Assembly (NCBI RefSeq): GCF_900155935.1 | Contig: NZ_FTLW01000001.1 | Location: 558,001-622,000, forward strand | DNA: 64,000 nt | Source of the DNA: Solilutibacter tolerans | GTDB taxonomy: Bacteria; Pseudomonadota; Gammaproteobacteria; Xanthomonadales; Xanthomonadaceae | Reading direction: 5' to 3' | Shown here: positions 10,515 through 20,700 of the stretch, one piece after another | How positions within the stretch are numbered: position 1 is the first letter of the stretch | How the letters are laid out: each line of letters starts with the position of its first letter | Program-made: the position numbers and the translations under genes | Notes under the pieces: model-generated | What the model was told of the DNA's origin: nothing | Databases searched by the model: none | What the model saw: only the letters and a program-made list of their open reading frames with translations

Positions 10515-12122
10515 ATGGCCAAGTCGAAGACCGCCCCGCCAAAAAACAAGTCCAGCAAGAAAGCCGCGCCTGCCGTCGAAAATCACGGCAAGTGCCCGGT
10601 CACCCATCTGACCACTCAATTCGGTGCGCCGGTGCCGGACAACCAGAACAGCCTGACTGCTGGCCCCCGCGGGCCGCTGCTGGCGCAGGACGTGTGGCTC
10701 AACGAGCGACTAGCCAACTTCGTGCGCGAGGTGATCCCTGAGCGCCGCATGCATGCCAAGGGCAGTGGCGCGTTCGGCACGTTCACCGTCACCAAGGACA
10801 TCAGCCAGTACACCAAGGCGAAAATTTTCAGCAAGATCGGCAAGAAGACTGAGATGTTCGCCCGCTTCACCACCGTCGCCGGCGAGCGCGGCGCGGCCGA
10901 TGCCGAGCGCGACATCCGCGGCTTCGCGCTCAAGTTCTACACCGAGGAAGGCAACTGGGACATGGTCGGCAACAACACGCCGGTGTTCTTCCTGCGTGAT
11001 CCGCGCAAGTTCCCCGACCTCAACAAGGCGGTCAAGCGCGACCCGCGCACCAACCTGCGCAGCGCCACCTACAACTGGGATTTCTGGACCCTGTTGCCTG
11101 AAGCCTTGCACCAAGTGACCATCGTGATGAGCGACCGCGGCATCCCGCGCAGCTATCGCCACATGCACGGTTTCGGCTCGCACACGTACAGCTTCATCAA
11201 TGCGAAGGACGAGCGTTACTGGGTCAAGTTCCACTCCCTCACCCAGCAAGGCATCCAGAATTTGTCGGATGACATGGCGGCCGACATCGTCGCGGGTGAC
11301 CGTGAGAGCCATCAGCGCGACTTGTACGACGCGATCGAACGCGGCGACTTCCCCAAGTGGAAGATGTACGTGCAGGTGATGCCGGAGATGGAGGCCGAGA
11401 CCTACCACATCCACCCCTTCGACCTGACCAAGGTGTGGCCGAAGAAGGACTACCCGTTGATCGAGGTGGGCGAGTTCGAGCTCAATCGCAACCCGGAGAA
11501 TTTCTACGCCGATGTCGAGCAGGCCGCGTTCGCGCCGAGCACGCTGGTGCCGGGGATCGGGCCATCGCCGGACAAGATGCTGCAGGCGCGTCTGTTCAAC
11601 TACGCCGATGCGCAGCGTTACCGGTTGGGCGTGAACTATCACCAGATCCCGGTGAACGCCGCGCGTTGCCCGGTGCACGATAACCATCGTGATGGCACGG
11701 GCCGGATGGACGGCAACTACGGCAGCCTGCCGCATTACGAGCCCAACAGCTTCGGCCAGTGGCAGGAGCAGCCGGAATATCGCGATCCGCCGCTCAAGAT
11801 CAATGGCGATGCCGATTTCTGGAATTTCCGCGAAGACGATGACGATTACTTCAGCCAGCCGGGTGACCTGTTCCGCTTGATGAGCAAGGAGCAGCAGCAG
11901 CGCCTGTTCGACAATACCGCGCGGGCGATGGGCGACGCACCGGACTTCATAAAGCAGCGCTACATCGGCAATTGCACCAAGGCCGATCCGGCCTACGGCA
12001 AGGGCGTGGCCGAAGCGCTGAAGAAGCAGGCCAAGCTGATGGCCGAGCAGAAGAAGGCGATGGCGAAGAGGAAGTACCTGGGCGCCGCGCCCGGCGGTGA
12101 GGATATCGGCAGCAAGAAGTAA
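10515..12122 (+). CDS. Monofunctional haem catalase
   Basis: Converts hydrogen peroxide to water and oxygen. The 535-residue protein has a lysine-rich N-terminus ([19 protein letters not shown]), then the catalase core: [16 protein letters not shown] with the active-site His, [32 protein letters not shown] with the distal Asn, and [14 protein letters not shown] with the haem-ligating Tyr. Size and the core fit a small-subunit (clade 3) catalase. The ATG at 10515 has AAGGAG 7 bases before it; an in-frame codon at 10455 lacks an SD. No obvious secretion signal. An OxyR-like box lies upstream and a strong terminator follows. Confidence 0.95.
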   Translation: MAKSKTAPPKNKSSKKAAPAVENHGKCPVTHLTTQFGAPVPDNQNSLTAGPRGPLLAQDVWLNERLANFVREVIPERRMHAKGSGAFGTFTVTKDISQYTKAKIFSKIGKKTEMFARFTTVAGERGAADAERDIRGFALKFYTEEGNWDMVGNNTPVFFLRDPRKFPDLNKAVKRDPRTNLRSATYNWDFWTLLPEALHQVTIVMSDRGIPRSYRHMHGFGSHTYSFINAKDERYWVKFHSLTQQGIQNLSDDMAADIVAGDRESHQRDLYDAIERGDFPKWKMYVQVMPEMEAETYHIHPFDLTKVWPKKDYPLIEVGEFELNRNPENFYADVEQAAFAPSTLVPGIGPSPDKMLQARLFNYADAQRYRLGVNYHQIPVNAARCPVHDNHRDGTGRMDGNYGSLPHYEPNSFGQWQEQPEYRDPPLKINGDADFWNFREDDDDYFSQPGDLFRLMSKEQQQRLFDNTARAMGDAPDFIKQRYIGNCTKADPAYGKGVAEALKKQAKLMAEQKKAMAKRKYLGAAPGGEDIGSKK

Positions 12123-12145
12123 CCGAACATCTAGCGATGGATGGA

Positions 12146-12180
12146 ATCACGCGGGCGCTGGATCGCCCGCGTGATTTTTT
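12146..12180 (+). terminator. Intrinsic terminator of the catalase gene
   Basis: A perfect 12-bp stem (ATCACGCGGGCG / CGCCCGCGTGAT) with a 6-base loop runs into six T at 12175-12180, starting 24 bases after the catalase stop. Confidence 0.92.
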
Positions 12181-12443
12181 CAGCCCTGCGCCTTGCCGAT
12201 GCGATTGCGTAGGGCCCACACGACCGCCACGGGCACCAGATAGTTGACCAGCAGGAAGGGGATTTCCTCGGCGACCGAATACCCGTGCGATACCCCGACC
12301 GACAGGTTGTAGCCGCAGGCCAAGAGCCACAGCCCGGCAAAGGCGAGGAGCCCGGTCATCGGCGCGTTGCGTTGGCGGCGCAACAGCCAGAGCAGGGCGA
12401 TGCCGAGGGCAATGCCGATGGCGATGACAATCAACGTGCGCAT
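12180..12443 (-). CDS. Small membrane protein of unknown function
   Basis: 87 residues with three likely helices: residues 2-21 (RTLIVIAIGIALGIALLWLL), 30-48 (TGLLAFAGLWLLACGYNLSV) and 61-79 (IPFLLVNYLVPVAVVWAL). GGGGAG lies 7 bases before the ATG. It converges on the catalase terminator. I do not recognise a family, and the neighbours do not suggest a role. Confidence 0.65.
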   Translation of the reverse strand: MRTLIVIAIGIALGIALLWLLRRQRNAPMTGLLAFAGLWLLACGYNLSVGVSHGYSVAEEIPFLLVNYLVPVAVVWALRNRIGKAQG

Positions 12444-12492
12444 GCATTCACTCCCCTGAGTGGTTGGACCTGCGCAGCCTAGCGCGCCGGCA

Positions 12493-13116
12493 TCAGGATT
12501 GCTTGTCCTTCGGCATCAGGGCGTCATCCAGCTCCCCGGCACGTTTGGCAGCCGGGCGCTGGCTATGCAGGGCGACATAGCGCACGAACGACTCGCGCGG
12601 CTCCAGCAGTTTGAATTGCAGGTACCAGTCGATGTAGGCCGAGACCAAGAGATCCGTCATGGTGAAATGATCACCGACCAGGAAATCGCGTTCGCCGATG
12701 GCGGCATCGAGTGCGTTGGTTACGTCTTCGACGGTGCCGAAACCTGCGGACATCGGCTCGGGGGTGGTGCCGGCGTGCTTCGACATCATCGCCTGCTCCA
12801 GCGGGCCCATGAAGCTGATCCAGCGGTAATACGGGCCGCGATTGGCGCTGCCCACGGCAGGCGCAAGATGCTTTTCAGGCACGAGATCCGCCAGATACAA
12901 GCCGATGGCGGCGTTCTCGGTGACCACGGTGTCGCCATGCTTGAGTGCAGGCACCTTGCCCATCGGGTTGATGGCGAGGAATTCCGGCGACTTCATCGTG
13001 GTGCCGTATTCGAGGACTTGGGCGTCGTAGGGCAGACCGGTTTCTTCCAGCATCCAACGTGCGACGCGGGCGCGTGACATCGGGTGGGTGTAGAGAGTGA
13101 GCGTGCGATCGTTCAT
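12493..13116 (-). CDS. Glutathione S-transferase family protein
   Basis: 207-residue soluble protein with an N-terminal thioredoxin-like domain (LTLYTHPMSRARVARWMLEE, then INPMGKVPALKHGDTVVTENAAIGLYLAD with the cis-Pro and the GSH-binding E/N) and an all-helical C-terminal domain containing FLVGDHFTMTDLLV, the N-capping box of GSTs. It presumably conjugates or reduces electrophiles with glutathione; the substrate is unknown. It sits next to a WYL-domain regulator in the same orientation, which may control it. Confidence 0.9.
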   Translation of the reverse strand: MNDRTLTLYTHPMSRARVARWMLEETGLPYDAQVLEYGTTMKSPEFLAINPMGKVPALKHGDTVVTENAAIGLYLADLVPEKHLAPAVGSANRGPYYRWISFMGPLEQAMMSKHAGTTPEPMSAGFGTVEDVTNALDAAIGERDFLVGDHFTMTDLLVSAYIDWYLQFKLLEPRESFVRYVALHSQRPAAKRAGELDDALMPKDKQS

Positions 13117-13162
13117 GGCGGGGCTCCTTGGGGGCGGAAGGCCAGACTAGTCGTGGCCTGTG

Positions 13163-13876
13163 TCAATCCGTGTCAGCAGTGTCGCGCTTGCGGCGCGGGT
13201 TCGCCGCCCACCAACGTTTGAGCAGCGCATGGCGACGCTCGGGATAGCACTCGCCGGTGGGCTCCAGCGCGGTGACGCGGTCCGCGCGGAAGTGGCGGAA
13301 GTCGTTGCGCAGTTCGCACCAGGCGGCGAACGTGCGGGTGACCGGGTCGAAGAACGCCATCGCGAAAGGCCAGACGATGCGCGTAGTCGGCGCTGATGCA
13401 GCATCGACATAGGTCATGCGCAGTTTGTGCTCGTTGCGAATGGCATGACGCAATACCGGCAGCCATGGCTCTGGTGTCTTGTTCTCATGCCAGCGCGGCA
13501 CGAACAGGCCGCTGGTGTCGATGGCGATGCGCATCGGCTCAGGCAAGGTCGCGCTGATGCGGGCCAGCGCCGTGGTCGCGGCTTGCGAGAGTTCAGTGTC
13601 GGCCTGCGCCTGCACCCAGCGTGCGCCCAAGACCAAGGCTTCCAACTCGTCCGTGCTGAACATCAGTGGCGGCAGCAGGAAGCCGGGCTTGAGGCGGTAG
13701 CCTATGCCAGGGTCTCCTTCGATATCCGCGCCTTGCGCCCTGAGTGTGGCGATGTCGCGATACAAAGTGCGAAGGCTGACTTCGTGCCTTGAGGCCAAAT
13801 CGGCTGCGGTCACGGGGTAGCGTGCACGACGCAGGTGGTCGATGAGGGCAAGCAGGCGGGTGGCGCGATCAGACAT
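13163..13876 (-). CDS. YafY-type transcriptional regulator (HTH + WYL domain)
   Basis: 237 residues from MSDRATRLLALIDHL. The N-terminal HTH_11 segment (RYPVTAADLASRHEVSLRTLYRDIATLRAQG) is followed by the linker and a WYL domain (about residues 140-215, LRMTYVDAASAPTTRIVWPFAMAFFDPVTRTFAAWCELRNDFRHFRADRV). The frame is open up to 14023, but the conserved HTH begins just after the ATG at 13876, so that start is chosen. WYL proteins sense ligands or nucleic acids; the target here is unknown, and the neighbouring GST is a candidate. Confidence 0.85.
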   Translation of the reverse strand: MSDRATRLLALIDHLRRARYPVTAADLASRHEVSLRTLYRDIATLRAQGADIEGDPGIGYRLKPGFLLPPLMFSTDELEALVLGARWVQAQADTELSQAATTALARISATLPEPMRIAIDTSGLFVPRWHENKTPEPWLPVLRHAIRNEHKLRMTYVDAASAPTTRIVWPFAMAFFDPVTRTFAAWCELRNDFRHFRADRVTALEPTGECYPERRHALLKRWWAANPRRKRDTADTD

Positions 13877-13987
13877 CAGCGCAGGGTAGCGTTTGTGGCG
13901 CAGGTTTTCCCGCGAATGCAAACAAGGTGCGGGTGAGGATGACGAAAGCGTGCAGGGGGACATGGATGCATCTGGCAAGATGCCGCG

Positions 13988-15499
13988 ATGGCCAACCCCG
14001 GCAATCAACAAGACCTGACCCAAGGGCCCATTGCACGCACGTTGCTGGTGTTCGCGTTGCCGATCCTTGCCGGCAACGTCCTGCAGTCGCTCAATGGGTC
14101 GGTCAATGCGATCTGGGTTGGCCGTTTTTTGGGCGAAAAGGCCTTGGCGGCGACGGCTAATGCCAACAACATCATGTTCTTTTTAATCGGCGCGGTGTTT
14201 GGTGTCGGCATGGCCGCGACCATCTTGGTCGGACAGGCGATGGGTGCGAAGGATATGGTGCAGGCCAAGCGCGTGATCGGCACCAGTGCCACCTTCTTCT
14301 TTGGAGTGTCCGTGGTGATCGCGTTGCTGGGTTTGCCCCTGTCGCGACACATCCTTGCGTGGATGGCGACGCCCGCAGAATCACTGCCGCTGGCGGAGGC
14401 TTACCTGCGCATCATCTTCATGGCAGTGCCTTTCCTTTACATGTTCGCGTTCCTGTCGGCGATCCTGCGCGGCTCGGGCGATACACGCACGCCTTTCATC
14501 TTTCTGATGCTGGCGGTGTTGCTGGATATCGTGCTCAATCCGCTGTTGATCTTCGGCCTCGGACCATTGCCGGAGATGGGCATCGCAGGCTCCGCAATGG
14601 CGACGCTGGTGGCCAACGGCATCAGTTTGGTGGCGATGATTCTGTGGTTGCGACATCGACGGCATCCATTGTGGATCAGTCGCCGCGAGAACCACGTCTA
14701 CATGCCGGATCTCGCGATCTTGCGTGCGCTCATCGTCAAGGGTGTGCCGATGGGCCTGCAGATGATCGTCATCTCGCTGGCGATGATCATGATGATCAGC
14801 ATGGTTAATGCCTATGGTGTCGACTACGCATCGGCCTATGGCGCGGCGCTGCAGTTGTGGACCTATGTGCAGATGCCGGCGATGGCGATCGGCGCGGCGT
14901 GCTCGTCGATGGCGGCGCAGAACGTGGGCGCAAAGCTGTGGGGTCGGGTCGATGCCACGGCGCGCACCGGCGTGGTTTTCAACTTCCTGCTGACCGGCGC
15001 ACTGATCGCGCCGATCATCCTGGCCGACCGGCTGACGCTATCGCTGTTCCTGCCTGAGGGCAGTGCAGCACTGGCCAATGCACGCCACCTCAATCACATC
15101 GCGGTGTGGTCGTTCCTGTTTTTTGGCGTGACATTTGTCGTTTCCGGCGTGGTGCGCGCGACCGGTGCGGTCATCCCGCCGCTCCTGATCCTGGGCGTGG
15201 CGTTATGGGGTATCCGCATTCCCTTCGCCAAGTTATTGCAGCCAGCGTTGGGCGTGGATGCGATTTGGTGGAGTTTTCCGGCTAGCGCCTTATGCGCGAT
15301 GCTGATGTCACTGGCCTATTACAAATGGGGGCGGTGGCGCCAAGCGACCATGCTGGCGCAGGATCCGCGCGAGGTGGCTGTCCCGGCGGAGGTGCCCTCG
15401 CATCCGTCATCTCCTGTGGCGGATCGCACGCCAGAGCCACCATCGGTCAGCGCCAACAGCGCCGATCACTCAAGCGTGCCCGCGAGCAGTCCGCGATGA
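13988..15499 (+). CDS. MATE family efflux transporter
   Basis: 503-residue inner-membrane protein with about twelve hydrophobic segments arranged as two MatE repeats (first about residues 18-190, second about 245-420). Typical features are PILAGNVLQSLNGSVNAIWVG, the LRGSGDTRTPF loop after helix 4, and VVRATGAVIPPLL in the second half. It would export cationic or lipophilic compounds using Na+ or H+. The C-terminus has an unusual 60-residue hydrophilic Pro/Ser-rich tail beyond the last helix. Confidence 0.92.
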   Translation: MANPGNQQDLTQGPIARTLLVFALPILAGNVLQSLNGSVNAIWVGRFLGEKALAATANANNIMFFLIGAVFGVGMAATILVGQAMGAKDMVQAKRVIGTSATFFFGVSVVIALLGLPLSRHILAWMATPAESLPLAEAYLRIIFMAVPFLYMFAFLSAILRGSGDTRTPFIFLMLAVLLDIVLNPLLIFGLGPLPEMGIAGSAMATLVANGISLVAMILWLRHRRHPLWISRRENHVYMPDLAILRALIVKGVPMGLQMIVISLAMIMMISMVNAYGVDYASAYGAALQLWTYVQMPAMAIGAACSSMAAQNVGAKLWGRVDATARTGVVFNFLLTGALIAPIILADRLTLSLFLPEGSAALANARHLNHIAVWSFLFFGVTFVVSGVVRATGAVIPPLLILGVALWGIRIPFAKLLQPALGVDAIWWSFPASALCAMLMSLAYYKWGRWRQATMLAQDPREVAVPAEVPSHPSSPVADRTPEPPSVSANSADHSSVPASSPR

Positions 15500-15600
15500 A
15501 CGAAGATGAGATGGGTGAGGATCGAGGGTCTCGCTTTGTCCTTGCCTTCGCGGTAACAATGACGGGCGTAACGTGATCTATCTCACTCTTTGGAGCCACC

Positions 15601-16230
15601 ATGTCCAGCTTGACCGACGATATTTTTTCCCAGCTTTCTGGCCCTGCACTGCAACAGATCAGCCAGCAACTTGGCACCGGACAGACACAAACGGCGGGTG
15701 CGGTCGCGGCGGCATTGCCGCTCTTGATCGGCGCATTGGGCCGCAATGCCAGCCAGCCGCAGGGCGCGGAAGCGCTGTTCGGCGCGCTGGGACGTGACCA
15801 TTCCGGTGCGGCCGGCATGGGGCTGGGCGACATCCTGGGCGCGGTGCTCGGCGGTACGCAGTCGCGTCAGACCGATGGCCTCGGTCAGCTGGGGCACATC
15901 TTCGGCGGTCGCCAGCAACAGGCGGTCAGCGGGTTGGGTCAGACTACGGGCCTGGGTAGCGACAAGGCGCAGATGTTGCTGAAGATCCTCGCGCCCATCG
16001 TCATGGCCTACCTCGCCAAGCAGGTGTTTGGTGGTGGCCAGCAGCAGGCGAGTGCACCGACGGCGGGCGCGCTGGGTGACATCCTGGGCCAGGCAGGCCG
16101 TCAGGCGCAGCAGCAGGGCGGCTTGGGCGGCGGCCTGCTCGGCGCCGTGCTGGACCAGGACGGCGATGGCGACCTCGACTTCAACGACATGCTGAAGGCC
16201 GGTATGGGCATGATGGGCGGCAAGCGATAA
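15601..16230 (+). CDS. DUF937 domain protein
   Basis: 209-residue Gln/Gly-rich protein. The first about 60 residues (LTDDIFSQLSGPALQQISQQLG, AGAVAAALPLLIGALGRNA) and LLKILAPIVMAYLAKQVFGG are the DUF937 pattern seen in small helical proteins of unknown role. Near the end is DQDGDGDLDFNDML, which looks like a single EF-hand-type calcium loop. GGAG precedes the ATG by about 5 bases, and a terminator follows, so it is probably a single-gene unit. No signal peptide. Confidence 0.8.
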   Translation: MSSLTDDIFSQLSGPALQQISQQLGTGQTQTAGAVAAALPLLIGALGRNASQPQGAEALFGALGRDHSGAAGMGLGDILGAVLGGTQSRQTDGLGQLGHIFGGRQQQAVSGLGQTTGLGSDKAQMLLKILAPIVMAYLAKQVFGGGQQQASAPTAGALGDILGQAGRQAQQQGGLGGGLLGAVLDQDGDGDLDFNDMLKAGMGMMGGKR

Positions 16231-16259
16231 GCTGCGCGCGTCGCATCATCCAGTAAGAG

Positions 16260-16290
16260 ACAAAGCCGCCTTCGCGCGGCTTTGTTGTTT
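16260..16290 (+). terminator. Intrinsic terminator of the DUF937 gene
   Basis: A 10-bp stem (ACAAAGCCGC / GCGGCTTTGT, 16260-16269 with 16276-16285) with a 6-base loop ends in a T-rich stretch to 16290. Confidence 0.8.
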
Positions 16291-16383
16291 GCGGGCAAGG
16301 GAATGGGCGATGTTGAATCACCGCCTGACAAAGCATTCATCCGCGGCTGGCATCATGCACACTCCCCGAATGCGAGCTTGTCC

Positions 16384-17691
16384 GTGATCCGAAACGCCCG
16401 ATTCGCCATCGTTGCACTCACAGTTTCCTTGTTGGCCGCCTGTGCGCCTGCACCGGTAAAGACGCCGCCGCCAGCTAAGCCGGAACCCACTGCGCCAACA
16501 CCTGCGCCGGAACCCGCCGCGCCCAAAGCCCCGAAAGTGGTCGAGCCAACTGCCGCCGAGCTATCGCAATTCCGCGCCTGCATGGTCGGCCTGCGTGGCC
16601 CGGCGAAAGCTGCGGGCGTGACCGATGCCGCATTCGATCAATACGCATTGACCGTCTCGCCTGACATGGGCGTGCTGCCGCTGCTGGATCGCCAGCCGGA
16701 GTTCACGACCGCGTTGTGGGATTACCTGGCTGCGTTGGTTGACAGCCGTCGCATCGCACAAGGCAAAGAGCGCATGCAAACGCACGCCGCATTGCTCTCG
16801 CAAGTGCAGGCGCGTACGGGTGTCGATGCCGCGACCGTTGTCGCCGTGTGGGGGGTGGAAAGTGATTACGGGCAAAACTTCGGTCAGCGCCCGTTGTTGC
16901 AGTCATTGGGTACGCTGGCCTGTTTCGGGCGACGCCAGGCGTTCTTCCGAAGCGAGTTGTTCGAGGTGCTCAAGATCGCCCAGCGCGGTGATGTGCGCGC
17001 AGAAGATCTGAAGGGCTCATGGGCCGGCGCCTTCGGCCACACGCAATTCATGCCGTCCACCTACAACCGCATTGCGGTGGATTTCGATGGTGATGGCCGT
17101 CGTGATCTGGTTGGCAGCATCCCCGATGCGCTCGGCTCGACGGCGAATTACCTGGTCAAGTCCGGATGGCGCAGTGGTGAGCCATGGGGTTACGAGGTGA
17201 CGCTGCCTTCGGGCTTCAACACCGGGCTCGCCGGGCGCACCAATCGCCACGCCTTATCCGATTGGCAGGCGATGGGCGTCGTGCGCGTGGATGGCGGCAA
17301 CATCGACTTGCCGGCCAATGCGCGCGCTGCGGTGCTCATTCCGACCGGCATCAATGGCCCAGCCTTCCTCGTGTTCAAGAATTACGATGCGATCTACAGC
17401 TACAACGCCGCGGAAAGCTATGCCTTGGCGATTTCGCTCTTGTCCAATGCATTGCGTGGGCAGGCTGGCCTGCGCACCCCGTGGCCGACCGATGACCCGG
17501 GCCTTGGGCGCGATGAGCGCGTCGAATTGCAGCGTCATCTGAGCGCGCGGGGGCACGATATCGGTGCGATTGACGGTGTCCTGGGCAGTGCCAGCCGTGA
17601 TGCGATCCGCAAGGAGCAAGCACGTCTGGGCATGACCCCGGATGGCCGTGCCGGGCAAAAACTTTTAAAGACGTTGCGCGAGGGGCGTTGA
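16384..17691 (+). CDS. Lytic murein transglycosylase, MltB/SLT_2 type, lipoprotein
   Basis: Cleaves peptidoglycan glycan strands, forming anhydro-muropeptides. Starting from the GTG at 16384, the N-terminus is a lipoprotein signal with lipobox LLAAC (Cys20), then a Pro/Ala linker. The SLT_2 domain (about residues 60-350) has the catalytic Glu in VWGVESDYG (about Glu159), GSWAGAFGHTQFMPSTY and DFDGDGRRDLVGS. A C-terminal peptidoglycan-binding domain contains LQRHLSARGHDIGAIDGVLG. The start is uncertain: no ATG is nearby in frame, the SD is weak, and an upstream TTG is possible. 435 residues is normal for this family. Confidence 0.88.
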   Translation: MIRNARFAIVALTVSLLAACAPAPVKTPPPAKPEPTAPTPAPEPAAPKAPKVVEPTAAELSQFRACMVGLRGPAKAAGVTDAAFDQYALTVSPDMGVLPLLDRQPEFTTALWDYLAALVDSRRIAQGKERMQTHAALLSQVQARTGVDAATVVAVWGVESDYGQNFGQRPLLQSLGTLACFGRRQAFFRSELFEVLKIAQRGDVRAEDLKGSWAGAFGHTQFMPSTYNRIAVDFDGDGRRDLVGSIPDALGSTANYLVKSGWRSGEPWGYEVTLPSGFNTGLAGRTNRHALSDWQAMGVVRVDGGNIDLPANARAAVLIPTGINGPAFLVFKNYDAIYSYNAAESYALAISLLSNALRGQAGLRTPWPTDDPGLGRDERVELQRHLSARGHDIGAIDGVLGSASRDAIRKEQARLGMTPDGRAGQKLLKTLREGR

Positions 17692-17740
17692 TTCCCTGCG
17701 CGTCGCACTGGGCGAGACCGCGCTGCGGCATCATGTACGC

Positions 17741-20700
17741 ATGATCGATGTCGCCCAGTCCCACCACGCGCTGCCGCAGATCAAAGCCGAGCGCGAGACG
17801 ACCGGGCTGGTGATCTATCGCGCCTCGCGGCTGGAGGCGCTGCTCGATCCCTTCCGCGATCTTCTGGCCGCGACATGGCCTGAAGACCCGCTCACACCGC
17901 AAACCGTCATCGCCGCCCACCCGGGCATGAAGCAATGGCTGACGGGTGCCTTGGCCCGGCGCATGGGCGAGGCCGGTATCGTCGCCAATCTCGACGTAGT
18001 CCTGCCCAGCACCTGGATCGATCGCCTGGCTCAATCGCGTCTTGGCGCACAGGCAGTGTCACTGCCGCGCTGGCAGCGCGCACACCTGCGCTGGAACCTG
18101 CATGAGTGGTTGGGGGATGTCGCATCGGTGCCGGGCCTTGATGATCCGCGTATCCGCCGCTTCCTTGACCCTTCGCTCTCCGCGGCCGAGCGTTCGCGTC
18201 GCCGCTTCCAATTGGCGGATCGTCTCGCGCGGCTGTATTCGCAATACCTCGTCTATCGCGCGGACTGGCTGGATGCCTGGGCCAGCGGCATCACTCATTT
18301 CGCCACGCGCAACACCCGAGACCCGCAGTTGATCGCGACCGAAGCGCAGTTGCTTGCGCCCCTGTGGCGGCAGGCCGTAGCTGACATCGGTACTTATCGC
18401 TCGCAAGTGGTCGCTGACTTGATCGGCACGTTGAATGCATCGAGTCAGGGTGCTGCGTCTTTGCCTGCCTTGCATGTGTTTGGTGCCAGTCACCTCGCGC
18501 CTGCCGAGTTGGCGATGTTGCGCGCGTATGCCAAACAGGCCCTCGTTGCGCTGTATTTGCCGGACCCGTGCCGTGATTATTGGGGCGTGTTGGGTGAGGG
18601 CGATGCTGCCAGCTGGCGCACACAGGAAGAAGTGCTAATCGATGAGGCTGATGGTGGTGATTGGTGGCGCTCGCAAGGGCATGAATTGCTCGCACGTTGG
18701 GGGCGGCTGGGCCAGCATTTCTTTGCAGCATTGGCCGATGGCGACGTGCGCGAGGACATCCGTCATTGGCGCGATACTGATGACGCATCGCCGACCAACC
18801 GCTTGCAGCGCATCCAGCAAAGCATTCGCCAAGTGGATGAGGGGCTGATCACCCCATCTGCTGATGTCGCCGCCGAAATGCGCGATGCCTCTCTGCGCGT
18901 GCACATCGCCCACACGCCGCAGCGCGAGTTGGAAATCCTGCGTGACGCGATGCTTGACGCGAACGAGCGCGGCATTACTCCCGGCGAGATGCTGGTGATG
19001 GCGCCTGACATTCGCCGCTATCTGCCCTTGATTCCCGCCTTGTTCGGTACGCCCGGCGATGCGCGCGAGCCACTGCCTTACCACTTGGCCGATGTGCCGA
19101 TGAGCCGTGCGCATCCCTTGTTCGCTGCCTTCGAGCGTTGGCTGGCGTTGCCGGCTTCACGCGTTGGCGTTGACGACATCCTCGATCTCATGTCGATGCC
19201 GGAGGTGGCGAGACGATTCGGTCTGGATGCCGGTGGCCTTGAAGCCTTGAACACGCTGCTGGAAGAGTCACGCGTTGCATGGTCGCTGGACCCCACGCAT
19301 CGAGCCGGTTTTGGTGTGCCCGCCATCGCCGAGAACGGCTTTGCCTGGGCGCTCGACCGCATGCTGGCCGGCTATCTGATGAGCGATACCGCTGCTGAGG
19401 CGGATGTCGCGCTGCGCCTGCCCGATGACACCGAGTTGCTGCCGCTGTCCAACATCCTGGGCGATCACGCCGATGCCGTGGGTGCACTTGATGCCTTGTT
19501 GCAACAAGTGCAGCGCCTGACTTCGCATGCCGATGTCGTCATGCCTGCGAGCCAATGGGCGCAATTCTTCCGTGAAATTTCCGAAAGGGTCCTGCGCATC
19601 GACCGCAGTGACCATGACGCGCGCGAAGCCTGGGATGCGTTGCAGCGTTTGATCGCCAGTCTGGCGGATGAAACTGCGGGGGCGGGCGTGGACCCAGAGC
19701 TGCACTTCGTTGTCGTTGTCGAACGCCTGCGTGATGCTTTGGCCGCCGTACCGGAACGTCAGCCGTTTCTGCTTGGCGGTGCAACTTTCAGTGGGATGGT
19801 CCCGCAACGTGCGATCCCGTTCCGTTTCATCGCCGTGCTCGGTCTGGACGATGGCGTGTTTCCGCGTAATGCCGATCACGGCGGCCTTGACCTGATGGCC
19901 AAGCTGCGCCGATTGGGTGACCGTGACCAGCGTTTCGATGACCGTTATCTCTTCCTGGAAACCGTAATGTCCGCGCGTGATCGCTTGCACCTGAGCTACA
20001 TCGGTGAAGGTGTGCGTGACGGCCAGGCGCGCAATCCCGCCTCGCCCTTGGCAGAGCTTGCGGCAGTGCTGTCACGTGCAGATGCGGCAGCCAGCGAAGA
20101 CATGAAAAAGGCCGTGCCGTGGCGGGTCAAGCATCCACTGCAGCCTTTCGATGCGCGCTATTTTGATGATGGCAAGGACAGTGATCCGCGCTTGTTCTCC
20201 TATGCTGCGCGCCATGCTGGGATGCGTGCAACGGCGCATGCACCCCGTATCGTCGAAGCGACAAGGGTTGAATCCCAGCTCGAATCGCACACCACGGATA
20301 CCGTGTTGCTCGATGTCTTTAAATCGTATTGGCGCGACCCGGCGAAAGATTTGCTGCGACGTCGAATGGATATCAGTCTTGATGCACTGGAAGACACGCA
20401 GCTTTCAGCCGAAGAGCCGCTCGATGCGCGCCTCTCACGCTTCGACAGCGTCGCACGACGACTGCTGTTTGAAGGCGCGTTGGGGGATGCTGACTGGTGG
20501 CCCGAGCAAGCTCCCGATTGGTTGCGTCTGGATGGCCGTCTGCCGGCGGGCCAGCCGGGCCGAGATGCATGGCAGCATGAACGCGAGCTCACCCGTGTTG
20601 TCGCCAACGCCTTGCGCGAACAAGGGGCTGTCGATGCTGCATCGGCCGAGCGAGAATCACTTGAGATCGAATTATCTTTGCCGCCCGGGACAGGCGCCGA

